From Mimachlamys varia (taxonomy: Eukaryota; Mollusca; Bivalvia; Pectinida; Pectinidae), in assembly GCA_947623455.1 (NCBI GenBank), contig OX392541.1, forward strand, positions 8,126,719 through 8,190,718: 64,000 nt of DNA. Reading direction: 5' to 3'. The notes under the pieces were generated by a model that made no database searches, was not told the origin of the DNA, and saw nothing but the letters and a program-made list of their open reading frames with translations. Positions 12,758 to 27,600 of this stretch are shown piece after piece (the stretch's first letter is position 1; each line of letters opens with the position of its first letter). The translations under genes and the position numbers were made by a program.

Positions 12758-15700
12758 TTAGTTTTCTACTCCAATCAGGAATGTTCGGATCCCCCCACCC
12801 CTATTCTTTTGTATATAGCATGTTAAGGACCACAATGATTAAACTATGGACATAAATATATATAGGAACCCACTTTTGAGAAATAATTGTACTATCAAAT
12901 ATTATATCTAAATTTGATACTTCTATAAGACAAAACATAACAGTAATGAATCGATGTTCTGCTTATCTATTGTGGTAAATAATAAAAATAAATCGCTATT
13001 TTGTTGTGTGGTTTTAATTTATATTTTGATTGTGTTAGAGGTTATGATGTTTTGCTTTTAAGATATCAATGATGATAGACAAACATTCCCAAGATACTGT
13101 GGTAGACTGGCGTCAAGAAACTAGGAGATTAAAATCTTTTAATAAAACCAGTCATATACTCGAGCAAGTCTACATACTTAGTACTTGATATAATATACAC
13201 TGTCTGAGCACTAATGCATTTGTTTGATATAACTATACCACATATTAGCCGAATGCCTGTTTATGAGTACAGGCTAATTAAAATCAAAGGTTTGAGTAAC
13301 ACGCCCAGCCCACCTGGGTTTCTCTGGAATAAACTGGCTCGGCGTCTCCTTCTACGGTGCATGTAATACACAGTTTGGTACAAAGAATGTTTTAATTTTG
13401 ATACTTCGCTGCTAGCGAGGTTGGCGAATTTGTTGATAAGGGTATTGCATTCTAAATGTATAATTGACGGTGAAAAGCCGTTCAGATTACGTATAAGTGT
13501 CTGGAATGATAGTACACTGAGAGTAACGACTTCAAACTAACGTGGATCAGTTAACGATGTTGGTTCCAGCCGTTCTCGTCTTCTAATATTGATTGAAAAG
13601 GAATCTGTTGGCGAGATAAAATGGCTATCATGGTTTTTTTTGGAAATACTGGTACATGTGTGTCAATACGTGTGAAAAGTGGAATAAAGATCTATTTGGT
13701 GTAAAGATACGTTACACCGTTACTGGACCAGATGGTTTTACCACGTAATAGCATCAATACGCTTTACCATAGGATGCTAATTATAACAGTTCTAATAAAA
13801 TCTGTAACGTCCCCCCTTATCCTTCTGTGGAGCTGACACGACATCTTGTTTACTGGGTGAAGTAAATCAATACTTGTAGTTGAGACTATGTTTTGTTACT
13901 GTAAAATTATCATTTATTTTGGGTCCATATTTCGTGGTATCCCGACAAAAACAGTTTAGTTGGTACATGTTCACGAATTCATGGATTCCAAGTACCACTT
14001 CAAACAGAGAATCACTTTATATCATCTGCTTAATTCTTCATAGAACTAAGTATCGTGAATGACAATTACCAAAATAAAAAACAGGACATGAAAATTAGTG
14101 ATTTAACAGGTTTATCGTCAGAAACTATGGTGAGATGTGTTTCAATGGTAAAGTGTGGTAAGGTAGACTTCCTGCTGCGTACAGGGGCTCCTGTACTGTA
14201 CATGTAGGTCTGCCAGTCACCATCAGTAACTAACAACTGACGCAGGTGAAATGCCGAGCCTCTCCCCAGGTGAGAATATATCCATCCTGGAGTTAGTGGA
14301 CCCCAGTGACAAGCCTTTCACAATTACTTTCTACTTACGCTTACATGCGCATAACGAATCTTAGAAGCAGTTGTGTCGTTTGCCTCGTTTGATTCAAGTC
14401 TTCCTTGCCTTATATAGCTGTGAAGCCCGCTATTCTATCTTGTCACAAGATGAGAGGGGTGGTTTCTTGGGACCCATTACTTGCTGGATACCTTATCGAA
14501 CCCACGCAGCATCTCTAAAAAGGGTTCAATAAAATTAGAAATTAGCGGTAGGTTTTTATGGTTATGTGTTTGAAATCTGGACTATAGCTTAGATTTGTGA
14601 ATTACTGTGAATTATATTTGTCGAATTAAATTTATTTTAATAAATCTGGTCAAGAATGAATAGAAATTCAAAGATAAAATATGAATGATTTCTGAATAAT
14701 TTAAACGAAATATTTCTATAAAAAACACCTAGAAATTAGTATGTAGATTTGTGTGATAAGAATAGAGAGCAGTGAAGGGATATATGAAGTGATTTATCAT
14801 GAGCCAAAAGACTACTATTTCTAGAAGGTGGATCCGCCATGGCCGCCCTACCAATCTGTTCATTGGAAGGACAAACAATACACAGCAGTAAGACAAGCAT
14901 TAAAGGTGGCTGTTCTGCCACGACGAACAGACAAACACGCTAACGTTGTTTGTATGTACTGTTTGGTCAGGCTTACGTGGGAACATTTGCAGTCGTGATG
15001 GTAAGAGTTCTAATCACATCAGCCCTCGGAGATCGACACAGGGCATGGGTCAGTTTATTTATGTGTCTGTTGATTTTCTGGCCTCTGTCTGGCTGTGTTC
15101 CTGGCATTTTCTTAGATAAAGTATGACAATTTGGTTAATTTGGAGCACTGTCTTTTGTTCCGCGTTTCGAATTGACGTACACACCGAACCCCTCCATTAT
15201 CAATGAAACAACAAATATATACTCGCCTAAGTACAAGTTGAGTGTTGTCCCTTTAGCTTGTGTGGAATGATTACAAAAAGCACTATTCCATTTTACGGTT
15301 AATCACGACAAGGCATACATCCTTCCAGTTACAGAAAAACGGATGTCAGAGACTGCATCTAGCCTATCTATCTTATTGGTTTGCCAGTTTGCGAACCCTA
15401 CAATCACTTAATTGCTATTATCTTATTTCCTTTTTTGGGACTTGGGTCCAAATGAACTTCTAGATATACATAAATTGTAGTTTATTTAAGTCGTCGTTAT
15501 ACTTGGGCAGTGAAAGTTGGAATCAACAACCGTAGGCGTTCACTATGATATGTCCTTCAGACTCCATTCAAGAAGTTGATATTTAGTCGTATATTCTATC
15601 ATTTTATTATATCATTTTGAAACGACATCTTGTTTTTTGTATACGCAGCAATCAATATATCATCGAAATATCCAGCAAAATATTCCTTTTTTATATTCTT

Positions 15701-18700
15701 ATTCCCAAATAATGCCATCGTGCTTCATATTTTGTCATTTTCTGAATTGAAATATCTTTGCAGATATAATCATTTTCTTTTATTCCTGTCATGCTAAATT
15801 TCTCCAAGCTTGTTTACCCCGTTGCATCGCCTGAGAACTTATAATGCGTCGACATGCAAGAGGAGCATCCCAATTGTATTCGGTATGGTTTAATAGAGGG
15901 CTTTCGGATTCCATTTTATATTTAACATATTTTGCTTTGAGAAATGAAAAGTAGATTTGGTGTATGACAGTCATGATTCGATACTCCTGACAGGGGATGA
16001 ATGCAAATTATCTTCTCCTTCTTTCCATTTTTTACAGAAACTCGTTTTTAGCATTTACATCGATCGATACTTGAATGAGTTGTATAATGCACATAGAAAA
16101 TCCTCTGATTAAATGGCACTGGAGTAGATTAACCACCTTTCTCTATCAGCAGAGAGGCAGATTACAAACCAAATCGCCGACGCTAGGTTGATGCATCTTA
16201 TCAGCAACACTGAACAGCAACGCAACGGTGAATGTGAAACTTGAGCAACCATTTAGGGACGACCACTGCTTTTACAACCTTTGAACAATTCCCATGGTGC
16301 TAAACACAATTCAAAGCAATCTATTCTGATATAAACAATCAAGTTTTTTTGCTTTACCTACAGTATAATGCATTTAAAGTTTGATATTGATGTGAAAGAG
16401 TCAGTTTTGAAAAAAAATATATATATAAAGTGTGACAAGGCATAAACGTGAACGGTACAGATGGTGATCAGGAAGTCATTTGAACAGTCCTGGTGTAGCT
16501 ACAAGCGTTGTATCATAGCCGGATGTATTTGGCCCATGCACACCCTCGGTCCATTTACATCAAAACTTATTCTTTTATATAGAAGCTCTTCCCTTTTCTG
16601 CCAGTATCATTGACAATGGATCGGTATGAATAAAGCGAATGTGATGGCAATGCATCCCATATGGATATCCCAGACGGTTTTTGAGAAGCCGAAACGAGAA
16701 ATGCAAATTCAAATATCAATACGCTAGCTGGGTTACATACATGGGACTGTGTGGCTAAAAAGTTAATCTCGAAAACAACAAATCATCCCCCGTATCATCC
16801 CGAGTAGGTTTAATCTACGCCAAACATCATCTCCTTTTCCCAAAAGGTTTGATATATCGGTCCGCGGTGACCAGTGTACAACCTTGTTTTCCTTCTCCGA
16901 GCAGAGAAAAAAATCCATATGCTATTTCTAATTTGGGTATTTATTCTGGTGAAACCATACTCAATACGTTTGAAGACCGATCCCGTCTTTAATTTGGTCC
17001 GAATGTCGACATGCTGACATCATGAATATCAAGTTCGTGTCATATATAAAAGCAATGTAGGTACAGTTCTGGTCGTATTATAGCTTTTGTCATTTTTCAC
17101 TTTTTTTCCATCAGGAAGACAAATTACATTTGCATTGTTATTGGGAAAATCGCCTGTGACGCAGACCTATGGTGTAAAATTCCGACATTTCTGCAATATT
17201 TCTTATGTTTTTTTTCTATTTCGTTGCCGTTGTCTGCGATATAGGGCTACATGTTTATTGCTTGTAACGTGTCAGAAATTTGATGAGTATCAGTATTCAT
17301 ATCCTATATAAAACGTGTATTTATAACCCTTGCCGACTATAAACATGAACTGGCTCATTTAGAATCATGTCTGAATATCATGAAAAGCTATTAAATGGGT
17401 CATTTTCAATATCTTTTGTCAGAATAGCTATTATTTTAATTTATAGTACTTATATCTAGTAGCGTACTGTCAACATTTGGCGTTAATGCCATATACATAT
17501 ACAGTCTACATATTTGAAAAAGGAGATGTTATGATGAAGCACGTGTCTTTGACTGTTTTGGCATAATGGTACACAACGTCTTAATGATAAAATGTCGGAG
17601 CTGCAAAACAGATTACAGAATAAATATCAATCTTCTGTTTTCACGTCCTATCCTAAATGTGCTTTGTTCTGAAACTTACCCTAATGTACTGGGTAATAAA
17701 AAACAACGTCTTGTACATGTGATCGGGGAAACACTCCCCCCATGAATATTGGAGATATACGCAAAGATCACGATTTATGCCCAGACAAATTTTTCATGTA
17801 AATAAACGTTTTATTTGAAAGCTAGCCAAGTCTATATGCTGTAGGGACACGGGGATAATGGAACCATTTTTGTCTTTGCCTATATTACAAGAAAATAAAT
17901 AGCTTTTGTTTCTCGTGATTTTCGGTTGAGACATAGACTGTAGTCCCGCTATGTATTCATGCACATGTATGAGGTGACTAGGGACCATGTTGTATGAACT
18001 AAATACACAAATGCCAGACTTTTGTGGCATAATAATTTCTCTGTTCATAGGAAGCCATTCCAATTGGGAACCGATGTTCAAATCGAGGGTTGTTTGATAG
18101 GAACACACGCGCGAAATTGTCTTGCGGATGAGAGATAAAGTTTTGCTCCAATCATAGCTGAAATAGTGCCCGTCAGATCGTGAGAGTCAGGCATATAACC
18201 ATTGGTAAACAAATATGAAAATTGTAGGCAAATGGAAGGGGTGGAAAGCATGCTTTTGGGTGCATGTACTAGCAAAGTTATGACCCAAATGTAATGCCAC
18301 GTGATAACAGAGGAGACCAACAGCTGCTGAAGCCGTGATATCTCTTTGCCGGAAATCTTCTATCGTAACCAAGTACCTTACGAACCAGAACAAACCATAA
18401 TTAAACTTGTAGACACTCTAAAACAGCATATGCTGAAGTTTTACGTAATTAATGACATTAAAAACAAGATATAAGAGATTATAGAGATAGTTCGTCTAGT
18501 ATGATGCTAGCAACCCCCTGCCCGTGTAATGGGGGGAAAGTGCCGCGGGAAGGCAACCCAACAACAAGTGCCAAAACCAGGATATCACTATTTATAAATA
18601 TTCATGTATGAAGATACCAATGCCCTTGATAGTTTCGGTCATGTCGTATAAATATGAAGATACATTCATCTTTGTTTTGTTTTACATCTAATTTGGTTTT

Positions 18701-19040
18701 TTGGGCATATTTGAATCAGGGTATGGGATCTATTCGTTTAATTTTACTAGTGATCGCGTGATCTTACACTAGAGGAGTTGATATGTTTGCACTGTAATGA
18801 AAAGGTTTTGTTCGGACAAATAATGTGACAGGTAGGTAATTATTTCCTGACCTTTTCGGTGAAGCAATTCAACATCCATTTTGTCCATTTGTTTTGGTCC
18901 TTTTCCGGAAGAATATATACGAAATGATAAATTCATTATTTTTATCCCTTTATCAAACGTTCTCAAAGTAATAACTTAGGAACCAGTCCCAATCACAACA
19001 AGTAGACATACTTATGAACATATTAAAAAGGGTGTACCTT

Positions 19041-19172
19041 CATATATTACAGAGATACACAATATATCTCACTGAGGCTGAAGGCAGGAATGGGATGTCA
19101 AACATATCATACAGATATACACAATATATCTCACTGAGACTAAAGGCAGGAATGCGATGTCTAACAGCATCT
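19041..19172. repeat. 62-bp direct duplication
   Basis: The two copies begin catatattacagagatacac at 19041 and catatcatacagatatacac at 19103. Both continue with aatatatctcactgag and a similar right half. The pair lies about 690 bp before the large 36-bp array. Confidence 0.85.
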
Positions 19173-19863
19173 GAGAGTTTAAAAGTTATAACAAATAATG
19201 CATTAAAAATATAGCATGTGAAAACAATGCAGAAGATTTTCGCCAAAATGTGTCTTCAAAATAAAATCAAATACGCCTTTAGAACATATTAAGTGTGTTT
19301 TCCGAGTGTCGAGCCGATGGCAGTTATGGCATACATAATCACATAAATTTTAGCGTCGTTCATCGATTATACATTAGAAATCGTAATGACTTGCGGAAAC
19401 ATCGGATAATTGTTTTAAGTCAGCTTTGTCCTTGTAGAGCAAACAAAAATAAACATCAACAATTTAAATGTAACCTTGACATATATTTTTAAAACCTTTT
19501 CAGCGTTATATGTTCCTCGAAGTAATTACGGACTGGCGGAAGTGGAAGTATAGCAGCCGATTGTACTAATGCACTGTAGACATTTAACAATTAAGGATTA
19601 GCATCATATTTTACCAGACTTAATCTATCCCTCCTTACATGCTCTCTCAGTGCCCGTTTGTTAGTATAGCTTTATTCTAGTTTTGCCAACAACTTTTAAT
19701 CGTGAACATCATTTACATGTGATTTCTACAGATATGGCGAAGTTTTCGTTTTGTCCTCAAGCGTAAGATTATGAAATGAATGTTTTATATAAGAATACAA
19801 GATATTGTAAAATGGACCTAATATTTTATTCTATGAACGAAAGAATCGCAAGTAAATTATTTT

Positions 19864-22800
19864 GATATGTCGGTAAAGGTGTATTTATTGTGTCGTATTG
19901 ATATGTCGGTAAAGGTGTATTTATTATGACGTGTTGATGTGTCGGTAAAGGTGTATTTATTATGAAGTATTGATATGTCGGTAAAGGTGTATTTATTATG
20001 TCGTATTGATATGTCGGTAAAGGTGTATTTATTATGACGTATTGATATGTCGGTAAAGGTGTATTTATTATGTCGTATTGATATGTCGGTAAAGGTGTAT
20101 TTATTATGACGTATTGATATGTCGGTAAAGGTGTATTTATTATGTCGTATTGATATGTCGGTAAAGGTGTATTTATTATGTCGTATTGATATGTCGGTAA
20201 AGGTGTATTTATTATGATGTATTGATGTGTCGGTAAAGGTGTATTTATTATGACGTATTGATATGTCGGTAAAGGTGTATTTATTATGTCGTATTGATGT
20301 GTCGGTAAAGGTGTATTTATTATGACGTATTGATGTGTCGGTAAAGGTGTATTTATTATGAAGTATTGATATGTCGGTAAAGGTGTATTCATTATGACGT
20401 ATTGATGTGTCGGTAAAGGTGTATTTATTATGACGTATTGATGTGTCGGTAAAGGTGTATTTATTATGACGTATTGATGTGTCGGTAAAGGTGTATTTAT
20501 TATGTCGTATTGATATGTCGGTAAAGGTGTATTTATTATGTCGTATTGATGTGTCGGTAAAGGTGTATTTATTATGACGTATTGATGTGTCGGTAAAGGT
20601 GTATTTATTATGACGTATTGATGTGTCGGTAAAGGTGTATTTATTATGACGTATTGATATGTCGGTAAAGGTGTATTTATTATGTCGTATTGATATGTCG
20701 GTAAAGGTTAATTTATTATGTCGTATTGATATGTCGGTAAAGGTGTATTTATTATGACGTATTGATGTGTCGGTAAAGGTGTATTTATTATGAAGTATTG
20801 ATGTGTCGGTAAAGGTGTATTTATTATGACGTATTGATATGTCGGTAAATGTGTATTTATTATGACGTATTGATGTGTCGGTAAAGGTGTATTTATTATG
20901 ACGTATTGATGTGTCGGTAAAGGTGAATTTATTATGTCGTATTGATATGTCGGTAAAGGTGTATTTATTATGACGTATTGATATGTCGGTAAAGGTGTAT
21001 TTATTATGTCGTATTGATGTGTCGGTAAAGGTGTATTTATTATGAAGTATTGATATGTCGGTAAAGGTGTATTTATTATGTCGTATTGATGTGTCTGTAA
21101 AGGTGTATTTATTATGACGTATTGATATGTCGGTAAAGGTGTATTTATTATGACGTATTGATGTGTCGGTAAAGGTGAATTTATTATGAAGTATTGATAT
21201 GTCGGTAAAGGTGTATTTATTATGTCGTATTGATGTGTCGGTAAAGGTGTATTTATTATGACGTATTGATATGTCGGTAAAGGTGTATTTATTATGACGT
21301 ATTAATGTGTCGGTAAAGGTGAATTTATTATGACGTATTGATATGTCGGTAAAGGTGTATTTATTATGACGTATTGATATGTCGGTAAAGGTGTATTTAT
21401 TATGAAGTATTGATGTGTCGGTAAAGGTGTATTTATTATGACGTATTGATATGTCGGTAAAGGTGTATTTATTATGACGTATTGATGTGTCGGTAAAGGT
21501 GTATTTATTATGACGTATTGATGTGTCGGTAAAGGTGTATTTATTATGACGTATTGATGTGTCGGTAAAGGTGTATTTATTATGACGTATTGATGTGTCG
21601 GTAAAGGTGTATTTATTATGACGTATTGATGTGTCGGTAAAGGTGTATTTATTATGACGTATTGATGTGTCGGTAAAGGTGTATTTATTATGACGTATTG
21701 ATGTGTCGGTAAAGGTGAATTTATTATGACGTATTGATGTGTCGGTAAAGGTGTATTTATTATGTCGTATTGATGTGTCGGTAAAGGTGTATTTATTATG
21801 ACGTATTGATGTGTCGGTAAAGGTGTATTTATTATGTCGTATTGATATGTCGGTAAAGGTGAATTTATTATGTCGTATTGATATGTCGGTAAAGGTGTAT
21901 TTATTATGTCGTATTGATATGTCGGTAAAGGTGAATTTATTATGTCGTATTGATATGTCGGTAAAGGTGAATTTATTATGTCGTATTGATATGTCGGTAA
22001 AGGTGTATTTATTATGACGTATTGATGTGTCGGTAAAGGTGAATTTATTATGACGTATTGATGTGTCGGTAAAGGTGTATTTATTATGACGTGTTGATAT
22101 GTCGGTAAAGGTGTATTTATTATGACGTGTTGATGTGTCGGTAAAGGTGTATTTATTATGACGTGTTGATATGTCGGTAAAGGTGTATATATTATGACGT
22201 ATTGATGTGTCGGTAAAGGTGTATTTATTATGTCGTATTGATGTGTCGGTAAAGGTGTATTTATTATGACGTATTGATATGTCGGTAAAGGTGTATTTAT
22301 TATGACGTATTGATATGTCGGTAAAGGTGTATTTATTATGACGTATTGATGTGTCGGTAAAGGTGTATTTATTATGACGTATTGATGTGTCGGTTAAGGT
22401 GTATTTATTATGAAGTATTGATGTGTCGGTAAAGGTGTATTTATTATGACTTATTGATATGTCGGTAAAGGTGTATTTATTATGACGTATTGATATGTCG
22501 GTAAAGGTGTATTTATTATGTCGTATTGATATGTCGGTAAAGGTTAATTTATTATGTCGTATTGATATGTCGGTAAAGGTGTATTTATTATGACGTATTG
22601 ATGTGTCGGTAAAGGTGTATTTATTATGTCGTATTGATATGTCGGTAAAGGTGTATTTATTATGACGTATTGATATGTCTGTAAAGGTGTATTTATTATG
22701 TCGTATGGATATGTCGGTAAAGGTTAATTTATTATGTCGTATTGATATGTCGGTAAAGGTGTATTTATTATGAAGTATTGATATGTCGGTAAAGGTGTAT

Positions 22801-24607
22801 TTATTATGACGTGTTAATATGTCGGTAAAGGTGTATTTATTATGTCGTATTGATGTGTCGGTAAAGGTGTATTTATTATGACGTATTGATGTGTCGGTAA
22901 AGGTGTATTTATTATGTCGTATTGATGTGTCGGTAAAGGTGTATTTATTATGACGTATTGATGTGTCGGTAAAGGTTAATTTATTATGTCGTATTGATAT
23001 GTCGGTAAAGGTGTATTTATTATGACGTATTGATGTGTCGGTAAAGGTGTATTTATTATGACGTGTTGATATGTCGGTAAAGGTGTATTTATTATGACGT
23101 ATTGATATGACGGTAAAGGTGTATTTATTATGACGTATTGATATGTCGGTAAAGGTGTATTTATTATGACGTATTGATGTGTCGGTAAAGGTGTATTTAT
23201 TATGACGTATTGATGTGTCGGTAAAGGTGTATTTATTATGTCGTATTGATGTGTCGGTAAAGGTGTATTTATTATGACGTATTGATGTGTCGGTAAAGGT
23301 GAATTTATTATGTCGTATTGACGTGTCGGTAAAGGTGTATTTATTATGACGTATTGATGTGTCGGTAAAGTTGTATTTATTATGTCGTATTGATGTGTCG
23401 GTAAAGGTGTATTTATTATGACGTATTGATGTGTCGGTAAAGGTGTATTTATTATGACGTATTGATATGTCGGTAAAGGTGTATTTATTATGAAGTATTG
23501 ATGTGTCGGTAAAGGTGTATTTATTATGACGTATTGATGTGTCGGTAAAGGTGTATTTATTATGTCGTATTGATGTGTCGGTAAAGGTGTATTTATTATG
23601 ACGTGTTGATATGTCGGTAAAGGTGTATTTATTGTGTCGTATTGATGTGTCGGTAAAGGTGTATTTATTATGTCGTATTGATATGTCGGTAAAGGTGTAT
23701 TTATTATGACGTATTGATATGTCGGTAAAGGTGTATTTATTATGACGTATTGATGTGTCGGTAAAGGTGTATTTATTATGTCGTGTTGATGTGTCGGTAA
23801 AGGTGTATTTATTATGACGTATTGATGTGTCGGTAAAGGTGTATTTATTATGTCGTATTGATATGTCGGTAAAGGTGTATTTATTATGATGTATTGATGT
23901 GTCGGTAAAGGTGTATTTATTATGACGTATTGATGTGTCGGTAAAGGTGTATTTATTATGTCGTATTGATATGTCGGTAAAGGTGTATTTATTATGAAGT
24001 ATTGATGTGTCGGTAAAGGTGTATTTATTATGACGTATTGATGTGTCGGTTAAGGTGTATTTATTATGACGTATTGATGTGTCGGTAAAGGTGTATTTAT
24101 TATGTCGTATTGATATGTCGGTAAAGGTGTATTTATTATGAAGTATTGATATGTTGGTAAAGGTGAATTTATTATGTCGTATTGATATGTCGGTAAAGGT
24201 GTATTCATTATGTCGTATTGATATGTTGGTAAAGGTGAATTTATTATGACGTATTGATGTGTCGGTAAAGGTGTATTTATTATGAAGTATTGATATGTCG
24301 GTAAAGGTGTATTTATTATGACGTATTGATGTGTCGGTAAAGGTGTATTTATTATGAAGTATTGATATGTCGGTAAAGGTGTATTTATTATGAAGTATTG
24401 ATATGTCGGTAAAGGTGAATTTATTATGTCGTATTGATGTGTCGGTAAAGGTGTATTTATTATGTCGTATTGATATGTCGGTAAAGGTTAATTTATTATG
24501 TCGTATTGATATGTCGGTAAAGGTGTATTTATTATGAAGTATTGATATGTCGGCAAAGGTGTATTTATTATGTCGTATTGATGTGTCGGTAAAGGTGTAT
24601 TTATCAT
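19864..24607. repeat. 36-bp minisatellite, 131 complete units plus a partial unit
   Basis: Units start at gatRtgtcggtaaagg. The first is at 19864 and the last, partial one is at 24580. The distance is 4,716 bp, exactly 131 x 36, so I find no net insertion or deletion across the array. Variation is almost all substitution at three places: A or G in gatRtg; tgt, tga or tta before attt; and ac, tc, aa or at after tatg. The tc variant is mostly followed by gatatg and the ac variant often by gatgtg, so the variants are linked. The period is 12 codons, which creates spurious ORFs on both strands, such as 19826-20392 minus with a 12-residue period and 21811-22017 plus. No gene is inferred. Confidence 0.98.
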
Positions 24608-27600
24608 ATCATATTACAACGTATTACATTTCTGGTTTATGCAATAAATACACCACTCGTACGTTTGTGTTGTAAGCGTACATCTATTTTAATATTTTAA
24701 ATGCGCGTAACTTTACCTTTTTAGATAGACAAAACAATATTTAATGCATTAGGCAGATGAGATTAATCCCCGATAAAGTAGACTGGACGAGATCATCTGT
24801 TCAATGTTCAAGAGTGCAAATGCTTATCTTGACAATGTTACCTCTATGCCGACTTTTGCTGTAGGGGATGCCTTACTGGTAAGACCTGTTGCTGTATATA
24901 TCCGGCTGTCCTAGACACAAGTATTCACTCACCAGAAATTAGATTTCCAGGATTTCATAATCTTTTTATGCTTCAGTATGATCTTTGATCAAATCTCGTC
25001 TTTTCTGCACAGCTTGGTTTATGGCTGTCTCAGCGGTCGATTTCAACAACAGATACTTAATGTAACTGTTTCGTTTTATGATGATAAACCTACCAGCTTT
25101 CATCAAAGCGTGTTCGCGTTTGATATCAAACATGCCTCACACGTGTTATTTTGAGAGGCGTTGAAACAAACATATACTGTTCGACTGATTGACATACTGC
25201 CATTATAATAGCGCATGCGTAACAATTGCCGAACTCGAGGTCTTTCTAATTCCATTCAATTGTTGAAACGCTGGAAAGATGTTGTAGAGGTTAAGTATCA
25301 TCCACGACTAATGGCAGTGCTCACTTATTTATCAACGATATTTTGATTTTTATGAAGTTTTTATAAAACATTTTGGAGTATCTATCTCGATTCATTTGCA
25401 AGGAAAATGCCTTTCCTTGTGAAGCATCGCTCTTTGACACACTTTCCTATCGAAGCCGAATATCTTTAAGTTTTACGTATAAAATAAACCCTAATCAAAT
25501 CCTACGATAATATTTTCATGAACTCATAAAATAAATGTGCATGAGTTTAATCGAGTCTTTGAAAATCCAAAATGTGTTTCAGGTACTAAACCTATTTCCA
25601 TGAGGGTCAACCCAGGTTTTTGAAGTCATGATTTCGAATTTATAAATATATCTTTACATACTGATCGTTTTAAAACGGATCAATTGGCTGGCTCTTTGTA
25701 AGGTTTTGGTATCATCGTATTCCGTGCTCTGCGTCCGTACAGGTATTGAAGAGAGTCTATGATGTTTACCAGACCACAATATGTATTGTGTACCTTAAGG
25801 CTTTGGTACTTCAGGAATGACAGAGGTTAATGATTCACGCACCTGTGGGGAGCGTCTGTCGAGGTTCGGTCTATTGTTAGCTTTACAAGTCCATCCTTCA
25901 CATTGAATACCAAAGTGTATTTGTATTCATCAAAGTTCGCTGTTGTAGACGCGGTATACCCTGACGTCACAATGATAGCTAATGTACTCAGAGACTGCAA
26001 ATCAGTTTCATTTTATTGATAGATTTTTGGCTCGAAATGTGAAACACAGTTCTTTAAAAAGATGTGTTCGAACTTATACGGGTTCAATCCCGGCTTAAAA
26101 GGACAATTCGTCCGGAGATTTCGACAAATACACCTTCATATGTATATACGATTACATGTGTACATTAATGTAAGTAAAATATACATGTTCGGGTTGAAGC
26201 TTCTTTACCTGCAACAATTTGTTGGTTGTTGTAACGAAATTCACTAGATACCAATCACCTTTCTAACTAAAATATCCAAAGTAATCGCATTTTGGACAGG
26301 AGTAACCAATCAAATTTCGTACAAGAATAACCAATCAAATTTCGTACAAGAATAACCAATCAAATTTCGGACAAGAGTAACCAATCAAATTTCTATCATG
26401 AGTTTGTTTTGAAAGAAAATAACTATTTTAATATCATAATGAATTAGAAAGAATTAGATATTTCTTATCTGATGCACTACATGTATTTGCATATCGTATG
26501 TAAGAAACTAATAAAATTCCTAACCAAAGCAACAAGGGGACAGCAAATTACACAGCTAACAACGAAGCCTAGCTGAATTTTAAATGAAAGGGAACTAATC
26601 ACTTTTAACACGAATACACTTATTTCATTTTCAACCTTTAGTTGAATTTAGGAAATCAATTATTGACCTGGTTAAATATAAACATATATTATTATGCAAT
26701 AAAAGACCTAATGCATTGAAGTCAATGACATATTCCCAATCCACAGAACTGATACTAACCGTATTACTGTTTGATTACAAAGTTCAGTATTTACGGTTTT
26801 TGGTTTCCCAGGGGTAAAATTATCTTGCTGACACGTGCTCTTTCGTGCACCTTGGTGCTTTGCGCGTGCAACTATATCAATTTGATGTTACGTACTTCTC
26901 ATAGCTAGATTTAATTCCGCAGTCTGTTAGATATTTAAAAAGGTAGACACCCCCCTGGTTTCGCCCGAACCATTTGCTAGATTCCCGTTGTACGATTTGT
27001 ATAGCCAAAACTCCAATACATTTACGTGTTGTTTTTTTTCGTTTTAGTTGTTTTTGAGCGGAATTGAATTCGCTGGATGTGTTAGTTGCATATTACATAT
27101 GGGCTTTTTTGTCGTAAAAGCTGCATTCGGATTGGTCCCCAACATAAATAATGAATACTTAGAGCTTTTTTTGTTAAACATTTTCAGTTTCATTTATCAT
27201 CATATCAGAAACAAATTTGGTTTGTCGAAATGCTTGATGCACTTCGTAACACAGCATTCGCTGTAGAGACAGGAAGGGTACACATATAGGTACTTTATGT
27301 TGAAGGCATAATAACCTTGGAATTTGATCTAAACGCTGAGACTCCAGTTTTAAACAAACCTATAAAACATTACGATACAGCAAACTTGCACTCGTTTTTA
27401 CATGTAATATCAATCAATATTTGTTTTTTTCACAGAGAAAGAATGAACGTTTTGCAAGTTTAAACATAGCAACATGAATGAACAAAATACAAGGTCATTG
27501 TGTTGAAGAATAGGTGTTGAAAGAGATTTAGGGAAGACAATGAATTGTGTGAAATGTTCGTCTGAGTCAGCTAAAATTAGGACACAGTGGTAAATGATGA

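Larger units (their letters stand above)
9440..19040. other. No recognised gene; nearly repeat-free stretch
   Basis: About 9.6 kb with no convincing coding sequence. It contains a small duplicated ttccggatgtata near 10020-10048 (an ETS-like CCGGAT core), the hairpin at 11812-11840 and the 21-bp repeat at 12681-12757. It may be intronic or intergenic. Confidence 0.55.

Noticed and set aside
19826..20392. 188-codon minus-strand ORF
   Set aside because: It is the 36-bp minisatellite read in frame (12 codons per unit). Its start depends on one tcattatg variant and there is no promoter or splice context.
19864..24607. CRISPR array
   Set aside because: Units are directly adjacent with no unique spacers, and the DNA is eukaryotic.
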